Source of the DNA: Oasisia sp. SBJ-2009
Lineage: Eukaryota > Annelida > Polychaeta > Sabellida > Siboglinidae
Direction of reading: 5' to 3'
Assembly: GCA_964017155.1 (NCBI GenBank)
Contig: OZ024856.1
Location: 7,122,313 to 7,186,312, forward strand
Length of the DNA stretch: 64,000 bases
This document shows positions 54,771-64,000 of the stretch, piece after piece (the stretch's first letter is position 1; every line of letters starts with the position of its first letter). The notes beneath the pieces are model-generated. The model was not told the DNA's origin. It did no database searches and worked only from the letters and a program-made list of their open reading frames with translations. A program made the translations under genes and the position numbers.

Positions 54771-54771
<1 letters not shown>

Positions 54772-54964
54772 CAACACACTATGTCACCCAAGTTACAAAT
54801 ATATTCAGCTAGTGTTATGGTGCTTTATATTACTGTATTACCCAAGTTAGAGAGGTATATTCAAGCGCCACAATTTTATGATAAAAACAATAAGTGTGAG
54901 ACATAAAAAGGGAAGAGAAAAGCAATAATTTTTGAAGTGGGCTAACAACAGAACAATGGTACAT

Positions 54965-54980
54965 TATATATATATATGTA

Positions 54981-55031
<51 letters not shown>

Positions 55032-55130
55032 ATATGTATATGTATATGATATATTATATACATGTATATAATATATATATTATATATTATATATATATAT
55101 ATATAATATATTATATATATTATATGCTCT
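54965..55130. repeat. TA/TATG microsatellite
   Basis: Mixed (TA)n and TATATGTA repeats with palindromic TATAATATAT segments. Confidence 0.95.
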
Positions 55131-55654
55131 TGGAGATGTTCAAGTTGGCTGGTTGACTGGAGGATGAAGTGAGTACAGAGATGCCCAGTGTGTGGTGGAG
55201 TCTGCCACTGCACTACATGACTGGCCCTGCCTTGTGCCGGCGGCAGAGGAGAGTGCCACAAGAAGGCCAAGGGACAGACGGGTGATGGATGTGGGCAGAT
55301 GGGAGACATGGCAGTAGCCTTCATGTCTTGTCAGGGCTGGGGGCAGCCATACAGAGGCAGGGACGACCCCGACACAAGGTACACGCACAGAAGACTAGAG
55401 ACAGTACAGGATAAAGGATAAAGATGGAGACAAGCGAGGCCAGTCTCTCTGACAAGTCGACCATTCAACAGGAGCAGGACACGCCAGTGTGTTGTCAATG
55501 TTTCTCTCGCTATTGTTTTATATTGTAGCATATGTAGTGGTGTACACTGGCCACTACACACACCCACGAGGCAGGACTGATGATGTATGGTGTGTGTACT
55601 GAGAGAGTAATAAACGTGTGGGTGTGTGAGTGAGTGTGTGTGCATGAGCATATA

Positions 55655-55658
55655 TAAT

Positions 55659-55690
<32 letters not shown>

Positions 55691-55770
55691 TTATACACAC
55701 ACACAATTTAGTATAATTAACTGTAATTTTGAATACATGTTTAATACTTATATATGTTGAATTGAAACAC

Positions 55771-55807
<37 letters not shown>

Positions 55808-55857
55808 GAAACATAATTATATATATATATATATGTAATTTATTATATGTTTAATAC

Positions 55858-55894
<37 letters not shown>

Positions 55895-55901
55895 GAAACA
55901 T

Positions 55902-55933
<32 letters not shown>

Positions 55934-55970
55934 TTTATTATATGTTTAATACTTATATATGCTGAATGCA

Positions 55971-56027
<57 letters not shown>

Positions 56028-56139
56028 TGTATATATAATTTATTATAATTAACTATACTTTTGTATATGTTTAATACGTATACATGTTGAATGGAAAAAC
56101 ATAATTATATATATGTATATATGTATATATGTATATATG

Positions 56140-56165
<26 letters not shown>
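55655..56165. repeat. Higher-order tandem repeat: unique spacer plus (TA)n
   Basis: About four to five units of roughly 80-130 bp are present. Each has a spacer of the type TAATTTATTATATGTTTAATAC or TTATATATGTTGAATGGAAA followed by CATAATTATATA and a (TA)n of variable length. Spacers are recognisable near 55708, 55838, 55929 and 56036. Confidence 0.85.
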
Positions 56166-56172
<7 letters not shown>

Positions 56173-57494
56173 ACAAACATAACTTAAATACATGCATATA
56201 TTGTCATACATAAATATTACATTTACAACCATAAGCATTACACAGGTATGTGTACATATAAATTACATGCTAATTTATTATGAAATACTAACATCTGTGT
56301 TCGGTGCATTCAATAATACACAAAATCATTTAACTCCACGAGCTACATTCCTAATTCAGACGCCCACTTCACTAAACTAAACAACCAAGTACACAATGTT
56401 TGCAGTTTGTGCCACGAATTATCAGCCCTGAATAAATCTCCAATTTGCAGCTAACCTAGAGATAAGCCTCTATAATAAATGGTGGTTCTATTGATTGCAG
56501 CCTGTGTGGACTACAGGAACATTAGAAATGCCTATCTTCCTCAACACACTCCGAGCTTCCTATTTGAATGCGTTCAATCCGCCTCAGCATAGAACACTGC
56601 CTTTTCATCGTGCAGGACTCCAAGGTCACTTTTTCCGACTCCTGCCTTGGCATGCACACACGCATCCATGTGTAATCTGTCGCTCACAGCGCGCCACAAA
56701 CATGCACGCACTAAAGCTGTACGCTGTCCCCCTCGAGTCGTACATAATAAATCGGCGCAAAACAACAGAAAGCCATAATAGGCGCCATCTTCACACGCGC
56801 AGCTCAATCTTACCGCTGACAATTCTTTCACATTACACGCCAATTATAATCCACTTTCTGACCCCGGCTAGCTCGAGGTGCCAATCACAATACGGTAACG
56901 TGTCATCGACATGAATTGATAAATATTTCATTGTTTCCTCAAGAGCCCCCCAGGATAGGAACCTGATTCTGAGTGATGGTCCTACGGGGAAGTCTGGTGG
57001 CGACTGCAGAACGGCTTGAGCAGATTTGGCAGGATGCATTGCCTAATTTGATTCATGCCGACTGATCAAAAATGCCTTTCTAATTATTTAAAAAATCCTT
57101 ACACTTCCCCTGCAAATGCAACAACTTTATTTTATTTTAATGCTGTTTCTTTTACCTTTTCTTGTGCTAAGTGAGTTATTCGATCAATTTAGTGTAGCAT
57201 AAATTAAACGTGTTGCTTACAAAAACTTCATTTTGTTGCGCCACTAAAAATAAACATTACACCACTCCAAAGAAACACAACTCGTCTGTGTCGCTTCCAC
57301 CTATTAAATCACTTCCAACATTTTCTAACCACAAGTCGATTAGCTTTAAAGGAACGCAAAACCGAAAAGTTACATGCTATGCACGTGAAAGAGTAAATAA
57401 AAACAAACTATTTTGAACGGTAATCACATTTTTAATGTCAATGGTTTATTAGTAAAAAAAATCTGAACACCTTTTCTATCAAAGTTTGTAAGTT

Positions 57495-57577
57495 GCGCCA
57501 TTTTGACTGATGTGTGACGTCAATAATGCTCGCAGTCTGGCAATTCTGTATTTAAAAATAATCGCTAGGTGGCGCTG
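57495..57577 (+). promoter_or_regulatory. Candidate CpG-dense promoter with CRE and CTCF-like site
   Basis: The sequence contains GCGCCATTTTG (57495-57505, the reverse complement of a YY1-like CAAAATGGCGC), a perfect palindromic CRE TGACGTCA (57515-57522), and CGCTAGGTGGCGCTG (57563-57577). The last agrees with the published CTCF core CCASYAGRKGGCRS at 12 of 14 positions. CpG density is high from here to about 57820. The block immediately precedes the candidate first exon of a plus-strand transcript. Confidence 0.35.
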
Positions 57578-59274
57578 TGTACATCCGATTCGTGTAGGCG
57601 AACCGACCTGATTTTCGTTCAGAAATAGCTGAATTTCGATTGCAACGATAAGGGCCAACATTTTCAAGATAGAACTGAACGCGCTGGTAAACCTGGTAAA
57701 GAAGACCCGCCGGAAGCCGAAATGCAGAGGCGAGTAACAAGCCGAGGCGACATTGAGTGATCGACAAGTGGTCGAAACTCGCCGAAACTTCGAAAGGCGA
57801 ATGTATGCTGTTACTGTGGATACCCGTTACTGTAACTGTATTGTTAGGAGGAAGACTCAAAAATCTGTCGGTGAAGGTAAGCATTTATGTGTCTAATATG
57901 AGAAATGTTGCCCTAAATGTTCATTATGAAATCTGGGCTGGATGTTAATTTAAGTAATTAAAATATCAACGCCAACGGAGTCGAGGGTGGGTCAGTGACA
58001 CTGTCACTGACAGATATGCTGATGGCCACCTCGCATTCGGTCCCGGAATTCGGCAGTTTCTACTTAGTCACAGCCATGCCATGTATTATTCTCCAAGTCA
58101 GTGGTGTAGTGTCGGATATGTTATACACAACTAGAAGTTACCCAATTTGAAACACATCATATCACATATGGGGTCATGGCTCTCCGATTTATCTCAGCCT
58201 GACACAGACTGACAGAGTGACAGGCTCGGTCCTTCGCCCATGTTTTCAGGAATCAATTTCCAAATTGCCCACAAATCATTGAAATGTGGAAAAAATGCAG
58301 ATTAATTGTTGTTTTTTCAAATACTGGACATTATTATATTAACAGCAGCGACTGTGGCATGTTTTTTGTATTATTGACATAGCATGACCTGTGCGACTAA
58401 AAAACAGATGTGTGTCAATATTGATTGTTCTTTTAATAGGCGTGGTATATTTAAAGCGAGGGTTTGGAGCCTAATTCTGGAGGGCTAAATAAAGAAAGAA
58501 AATCACCACCCATGTTCTTTATGAAATCAACTTCATGCTGAATAATAAAGTTGTTTTTAGCTGAATATATGTCTCTATTAAAAATAACCATTTTGAACTG
58601 GGTAAAAGTAACACAACTAGCAGAACAAATATTCTAAACTATAACATATGTGGATATATTTATGTATATTCTGTGGTGGTCTTAATTGCAATGTAACTTT
58701 GTTGTCGTGTCAAGGTAACCATAATAGTAGCTGTGATGTTCTATATTGTGCTAATAATATTTCTTATTCATGAAAAACTCATTTATACATCTGGTTCTGT
58801 TTCAGATGTGCCATGATATATTACAAATGGCCATGGATTTTATAGTCTGTGTTTGGAGCAGACAGTGCTTCCAAATGTTAGACAACTGTCACATATATCT
58901 GCCAACAAAGATGTAAGTATAATATTATGTTCATGTATTTATAACAACAGTGAAATGTGTTGCTCACAATTTATTGACAATGAAAATAACATTAGAGTAA
59001 CCAGAACACCAAACATTTTATATAATACAAATGACATTTCATACAATGAAAACACCACATATTATTCCATAGTAGAAATATACCCAAAAAATTAGGTTTA
59101 ACAGTAAATGATGTAGGATCATTCTAGAACATTTCGAGTAGCATGGCCAGTTGTCCACTATGTGAGAATTGAAAAAAGTTCCAGTGATTTTATAAAAACA
59201 GAACATGTATTCTATTGTATTTTCTACAATGATAATGGATTGAGTTACCTCCATTTTCATATGTCACCTGTCAA

Positions 59275-59743
59275 CACAGTTCTTATATAGTGCAGTATCC
59301 AATCCTCAGACATGGGGTCAAATACATTTGTATTTGAAAGTATTTAAATAGTTTTAAGTAACTGTAATTGATGTTTAGTAATTAAATGTATTTGGATTCC
59401 TCAAGAGTATTTGTATTTAAATAAATGTCAACGTATTTGACCCCATGTCTGCTCGGCATTGTCCAAAGTGCTTTACACTTTACTCCCTGGCATACCTATT
59501 CAGTTAAACACCATCTCATGACTGTGGGAAGCATCCAGCTAAGCTGTAATTAATGAATCAAGACGGTTCGTGTTACAAATATCCACCACTGTCAATAGCC
59601 AGTTACTTGTTTACACAGCCGAGTGAATTGGAGCAATGACGGGTGAACAGACTTGCCCAAGGTTCGACACAGCAGCACATGGTTTCGTTCTCGTAGTTGA
59701 GAGTCTGAAGCCAAGTCCAAAGCTTTAAACCACTGTGCCACTA
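59275..59743 (-). mobile_element. tRNA-derived SINE, interrupted by a MITE
   Basis: On the minus strand the element starts GTGGCACAGTGG with a perfect A-box match (TGGCACAGTGG, 59740-59730). A degenerate B-box-like GAACGAAACC lies at 59690-59681, and then the core TTGGGCAAGTCTGTTCACC. The tail TGTAAAGCACTTTGG (near 59463-59477) and GCACTATATAAGAAC (near 59280-59294) resemble LINE-derived SINE tails. The tail is split by the palindromic element at 59307-59451. Total length without the insert is about 325 bp. Confidence 0.6.
59307..59451. mobile_element. Palindromic MITE, hAT-like ends
   Basis: The terminal inverted repeats CAGACATGGGGTCAAATAC (59307) and its reverse complement (ending 59451) match over about 19 bp. 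The 145-bp element is filled with TTTGTATTT-type repeats, typical of non-autonomous hAT elements that start CAG and end CTG. No clear 8-bp target-site duplication is visible; only CT flanks both ends. Confidence 0.75.
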
Positions 59744-60325
59744 TACATAGTTGATATATTTATTTAAGCCTTATTTTATTTCAGGAGTCCAAGTCGGCCA
59801 TATACAGAGAATTTTACCCGGTGGATCCATGACAGGCTTGGTCGAAGGGTACAGAGAGTCATACCAGTGTATACCGGCCATAAGATCGAACTTCTGTGCT
59901 CTCAGCAGAGAACAAGATCTAGGATAACACTTGGCACTTGTTGACTGCTGCCCTTGCGAATTATCAGTTGATTTGTGAATAAGCAGTTGGATTGTCAATG
60001 AACAAATCAACTGACTCTTGACACCAGCAGACCTTCTTTCATTAGCTAGGGCATATCTGAACCAAGGATTGCAATTCTGACATGGACAGTCGTTGTGGGC
60101 AGCGGCCAGAGTTCTGACAAAGATGTAATTCACCATTCACTCATTCTTCCCACCACGGTGTGGTGGATCTGCAGGTAAACATACAGCTGTAGTGTCTTCT
60201 GCAGCTCCAATTACTTGCGTCTTGACCAGAAAACAGCCATGTTGTCAAGGTTCGCTAGGACGTGGCCGGACGTTCTTGCTAGAGCCATGGTTCCATCCTA
60301 TAAATAAACAGGACATGCTGTACTG

Positions 60326-61840
60326 CTAAATATTTGTGTCATGTTGTATCTTATATACAGTGGTTTGTTATCAAGTGTGGTTGTCTTTAATAAAAAAAAT
60401 TGTTATAATGACATTTAAGTGCTTCAGATTCTATTATCCAATAAACACAAACGTTGGCACCTCAAAATATCAATCGAACAGGAATATCTATGACAATGTA
60501 TATTTTAACTGGCAAAATGTCATATTGACACATCACGCCAATGTGCATGGTGGATCATCTGACTTACTTGCTAAACTATTGGATTAAATTATTATTGAAT
60601 TAGGTTAGTGATTTGCACTCTTATTGAAGAAACTGGTACCAAATGTTTACCGACTGATCTTGTGGGATATCTACAAATCCTCGTTGACTCGTTCCATCTA
60701 GTATATTATGCTAGTCTGTTATTGGGGTGTGTTAATGTTTCTTCTTGTTTGCTGAGTGTGTCCCAATATTTTAAGAAACTCTACCTACCAATAAAGGCAA
60801 TATTGCAAATTTGCAAAATAATTTTTACAGTACATAAGTTATGTCTCATCATAGCTAATTATTCATCCTTTACTGTAAGCCTGTAACATGTCCTAGTATC
60901 AATGTATTAGTATCTGAACTGACACAGCACACAGAATTTGTAATTGTGTGTCTCGCTGAACGAATAACATGATTGAAAACAACATTCGCAATGCCAGTTT
61001 GTGATGTTTGAATAATATATTTACTGAAAAATATTGCAGGCATGCTGGCACATTCACAGTGGTCAACCTGAAAATAGGAACTGCGTAACTATGAAAGGCA
61101 GTATTTTTGAAAACTTATTTAGTGAATATTGTAAAACCTTAATTTATTCTTTAGACCTATTTATTTTAATGTTTTAAAGTATTTATTAAAATATTTTATT
61201 AAAGTAATTTTTAAGTTTATTCAAATAATCAAAGAAAATATGTTTTAATGTCTTAACATATTTAATTTACCTTTATAGATACATTTCAAATAAATTATTC
61301 TCTACTTTTTTAATTAATTTTTTATTTATGCTAATGTTTTAAATTATATATTATTTCAATCTATTTTAACAAATATATTTTGCATGTTTTATGTACCTAT
61401 TTCAATCTGTATTGATTGCCCAGAGAATGAAATAAACTAACCAAAATCTAGGTGCTATATTATCGTTCATGCGAATTGATGGGGACATCTATGATCTGGC
61501 TTGCATTCAGCTGTGTTTTAATGTTACGGTCATGTTTAACACATGTAGCTTTACCTTATTTATATGCCTCTGTTCATGCAAACGTGATACCATTCAATGT
61601 AGGATAAAATCAAACTAATAATAATGAATAACAATATCGAACGGTTTAACTCGCTTGGACTTGGTCCTAGACCTAGTTAGCGGCTCCATGATCCCATGTC
61701 ATGTACATACCTTCTAGAACGTTAACTGTGGTGGATGTTTATAAAATATATCAGTATGCACATAAGTCATAACGACAGACATCGCAATGTGTCTAATGGT
61801 ACAAGATTTAAATAATTTAGACACAGAAGACTTAATATTT
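60326..61840. other. AT-rich sequence without recognised features
   Basis: Only short open frames are present (for example 60608-60886 plus) with no domain signature. Bases 61100-61400 are extremely AT-rich. Confidence 0.6.
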
Positions 61841-61846
61841 ACTAAC

Positions 61847-63060
61847 CTTCTTGCGCGCGCTGACTTGGCTACGGCGATGGAAGGTTTCGACCGGTAACCC
61901 GTTTCAACGACTATCGTTGGTGATTAAATATCGCGCCAATATCGTTTGCAGAGCTCTAAATTTCAAAACTCGACGTCGCCAACGTTTCTGCGGATCTTGA
62001 CCCACTATATACGATGAGAAACATCCCATTCGAAGCAAGGTTCTTCGAACGGATGTTCTTCTTCGAAGTTCGGGTATCTGACAACATTGTGTTTACAACG
62101 GCGATAAGCATTATTATGCGTCATCGGACACGTGACTTTAAGGCCGGTTCTGCGTGCTGAATGGTTATACAACAGGAAGAGGCGGACCGGGGCGCGTTAA
62201 TGGCCGCCTCTACGGAGCCGAGGATTTCAGTGAAATTATCCACTTTGAAATTATTTTACTAATAAACCACTGTCGTTAAAAATGTGATTACCGTTCAGAA
62301 TGGTTGCTTTGTATTAGCTCTTTCACGTGCATATCACGTAATATTTCCCTTTTGGCTTCCTTTAATGAAATTAATCCAGTGAATGGGCCGAGGCTGACTT
62401 CCCAAAGCAATGCAAATATTGTGCGTTTAATGCGTTCTGTCGAAGCATGCTGCGGGGCTGTGGACGGACGTCAATGCACAGCCACAAACTAACGCCCCGC
62501 GCTTAGACGCAACCGTAAGCGGTCTTTATCGTGTCATTAAACTGCTTTAAGGGCTCTTACCAAACATATAAAATATGCACATAAATACTCGCCGTGTTCC
62601 GCTGCGCTGCACCGCAATTAGCATAATTGTCAAAGGCACCCTACACCTCTTTTTGCCGCATTCAAACGCAGCGGGTACCGACGACAAAAGTGACGATTGT
62701 CTGTCGGCAAGCTAGCACGCCTCGACCCATAGCGATGCACCCTGAATAGGACACCTCGGCACAGGGGGTGAACCGGGCCCACCGCGCCGATCACCGAACG
62801 CGAACATAACTTTTGAAATCATAGAATCGCTCCCACCAGGGGGCTGGCTTGTTTTCACCGGAGGGACAATCTTATATTGTACCGCGGAGACGGCGCTGGC
62901 ATTGATTGATCCGAGAGCGGAACGCTAGGATACACACGCAAAATACACGCGCAATGCGAAATCAGAGTCAATTTGGGAGCTTTCTAATTTTATCCGGCCA
63001 TTTCAGGTAAATACTTCCACCGCCCCCTCCCCCGTCGGGATCCAGTTACCCTGACCCGGT
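61847..63060. other. CpG-dense block, possible unmethylated regulatory element or first exon
   Basis: High CpG frequency (CTTGCGCGCGCTGAC, TTTCGACCGGTAACCC, ATCGCGCCAATATCG, CCGCGGAGACGGCGC) stands out from CpG-poor neighbours. On the minus strand AAG/gttagt at 61849-61841 is a reasonable splice donor at its left edge. A CACGTG E-box lies near 62129. An alternative Meis promoter or 5' exon is possible, but coding evidence is lacking. Confidence 0.3.
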
Positions 63061-63744
63061 TCTGCGTTTTGACCTGACCAGCTGCCCGATGCATTGAGCT
63101 GACACAAGGGAGAATATGAAAGTTTAAATGATGCGGAGATCCTAATGGGAAATGTTACTGATGATGGCTGGATGCCGCTGGGTAAACAAGGTGGATATTA
63201 TATTCTACATCACCGCTAAATGTTACATTTGAATCTGGTTCGGGTTTCCGAAGATTTATTATGATGAAACCTGATATTAATTTGAACAGTCACTCTAGCC
63301 ACTTGATGAATGCATCTTATTATTGTCATAGTCACTTGATGAATTAACTCAAAGGTTTTCGAAATACAATCGGCTGCGGGAAAACCTACAAAACTAATTA
63401 AAATCCTTAACCACATTTGATTCTAAGGTCCTGTCATTTCATAACGTCTTGGGTGAATGACAGTGTAAACATCAGACATGTTTTAAACATGAACTTTGAA
63501 GGTCTCTCTACAGCGCTATCTGATTCTCATCCTGTTGCAAATTAATTTTTAAAAATTAAACAACATCCCTTATAGAATTCTTGCATTAGTTTTGATGAAT
63601 TCTTAACATAAATTATTTTAAACATTTGTCAAAATTCAGCAAACAGAAAGTTTTTATATAAATAAACTAACCAGAAATTGTGTATGTTACTAAATAATCA
63701 GTACATTAACTTGATGACCTTAGTTAACAGTATATAGCAGTGTG

Positions 63745-63746
<2 letters not shown>

Positions 63747-63790
<44 letters not shown>
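63747..63790. repeat. (TA)n microsatellite
   Basis: A pure TA run of about 44 bp preceded by TGTGTATGTA. Confidence 0.96.
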
Positions 63791-63792
<2 letters not shown>

Positions 63793-64000
63793 TCACACAC
63801 TAAACATTCCTTATAAAACTATCATATACACTGTGTATTTATTAACACAAGGAATAACAAAAAACTATGTTACAATACATTATTAAATTTAATATAAAAG
63901 CAATACTCTAAGCAGATTATACTTAACCATAATTTGTACTTTGAAAATGCTCGAATACGAATGGTCATTACATGACATTTTTCATTACGTATATGTTGCA

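Larger units (their letters stand above)
57580..60325 (+). other. Candidate spliced plus-strand transcription unit (three exons), antisense to Meis
   Basis: The inferred exons are about 57580-57876 (donor AAG/gtaagc), 58806-58912 (acceptor tctgtttcag, donor GAT/gtaagt) and 59785 to about 60325 (acceptor ttattttatttcag; AATAAA at 60303-60308). One frame stays open through all three. It starts at ATG 57805 with the hydrophobic MLLLWIPVTVTVLLGG, reads MCHDILQMAMDFIVCV in exon 2, continues through the phase-2 junction as MSPSRPYTENFTRW, and stops at TGA 59942-59944, about 112 residues. The start has a poor Kozak context, and an overlapping ATG at 57801 opens another frame that dies early in exon 2. 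I recognise no family. It could be a small secreted or membrane protein, a non-coding antisense RNA, or chance. The good splice signals are the main support. Confidence 0.28.

Noticed and set aside
59771..60136. 121-codon minus-strand frame
   Set aside because: No known family. It overlaps the candidate plus-strand exon 3, and two plus frames are also open here, so the length is not decisive.
39526..64000. Meis N-terminal domain exons
   Set aside because: I searched the minus strand by eye for the conserved Meis motifs and the GTPGPSSGG linker and found none.
1..64000. tRNA, rRNA, known microRNA and CRISPR features
   Set aside because: No intact tRNA promoter pair outside the SINE, no recognised let-7, miR-100, miR-125, miR-8 or miR-9 cores, and no spaced direct repeats of CRISPR type.

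Overview
The window is eukaryotic (metazoan) genomic DNA. It has split exons with GT-AG introns, dense TA and GT microsatellites, minisatellites and fragments of transposable elements. Almost none of it is coding. The only gene I can identify with confidence is the 3' half of a Meis/homothorax TALE-class homeobox gene on the minus strand. Five coding exons run right to left: 39525-39374, 32943-32867, 14351-14293, 13820-13740 and 7415-7165 (stop at 7165-7167). They splice in a single consistent frame into about 206 residues. These comprise an acidic linker, the complete TALE homeodomain divided over three exons, and a Met/Gly/His/Pro-rich C-terminal tail ending in DIHAG. The exons for the N-terminal Meis/PREP cofactor-binding domain were not found and should lie beyond base 64000. 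The protein family, the very long introns and the repeat style suggest an invertebrate, most likely a lophotrochozoan such as a mollusc. This placement is an inference.

Layout. Bases 1-900 are a 26-bp minisatellite with an internal (GT)n. Bases 900-7164 are CpG-rich DNA downstream of the stop codon, with a second minisatellite at 5.39-5.70 kb. Bases 7165-14351 carry the three last exons, a 15-bp minisatellite, a truncated non-LTR retrotransposon and a large (TA)n. Bases 14352-32866 form an 18.5-kb intron that splits the Trp codon of the homeodomain. It is CpG-poor and full of (TA)n, but contains one CpG-dense block at about 27.4-28.5 kb. Bases 32944-39373 are a 6.4-kb intron. Bases 39526-64000 are sequence upstream of the homeodomain exons, probably intronic. 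It contains CpG-dense blocks, complex TA minisatellites at 54.4-56.2 kb, a SINE interrupted by a palindromic MITE at 59.3-59.7 kb, and a possible spliced transcript on the opposite strand at 57.5-60.3 kb.

How it works together. The visible protein is the DNA-binding half of a Meis/Hth factor. In this family the N-terminal half binds Pbx/Exd and the homeodomain binds TGACAG-type sites with Pbx and Hox partners. The remaining DNA is candidate regulatory sequence and repeats. The most interesting leads are the putative antisense spliced transcription unit, whose CpG-dense first exon has a CRE and a CTCF-like motif just upstream; a weak splice donor offering an alternative C terminus; CpG-dense islets in depleted introns; and several recent-looking sequence duplications. 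I did not find a novel enzymatic or defence system.
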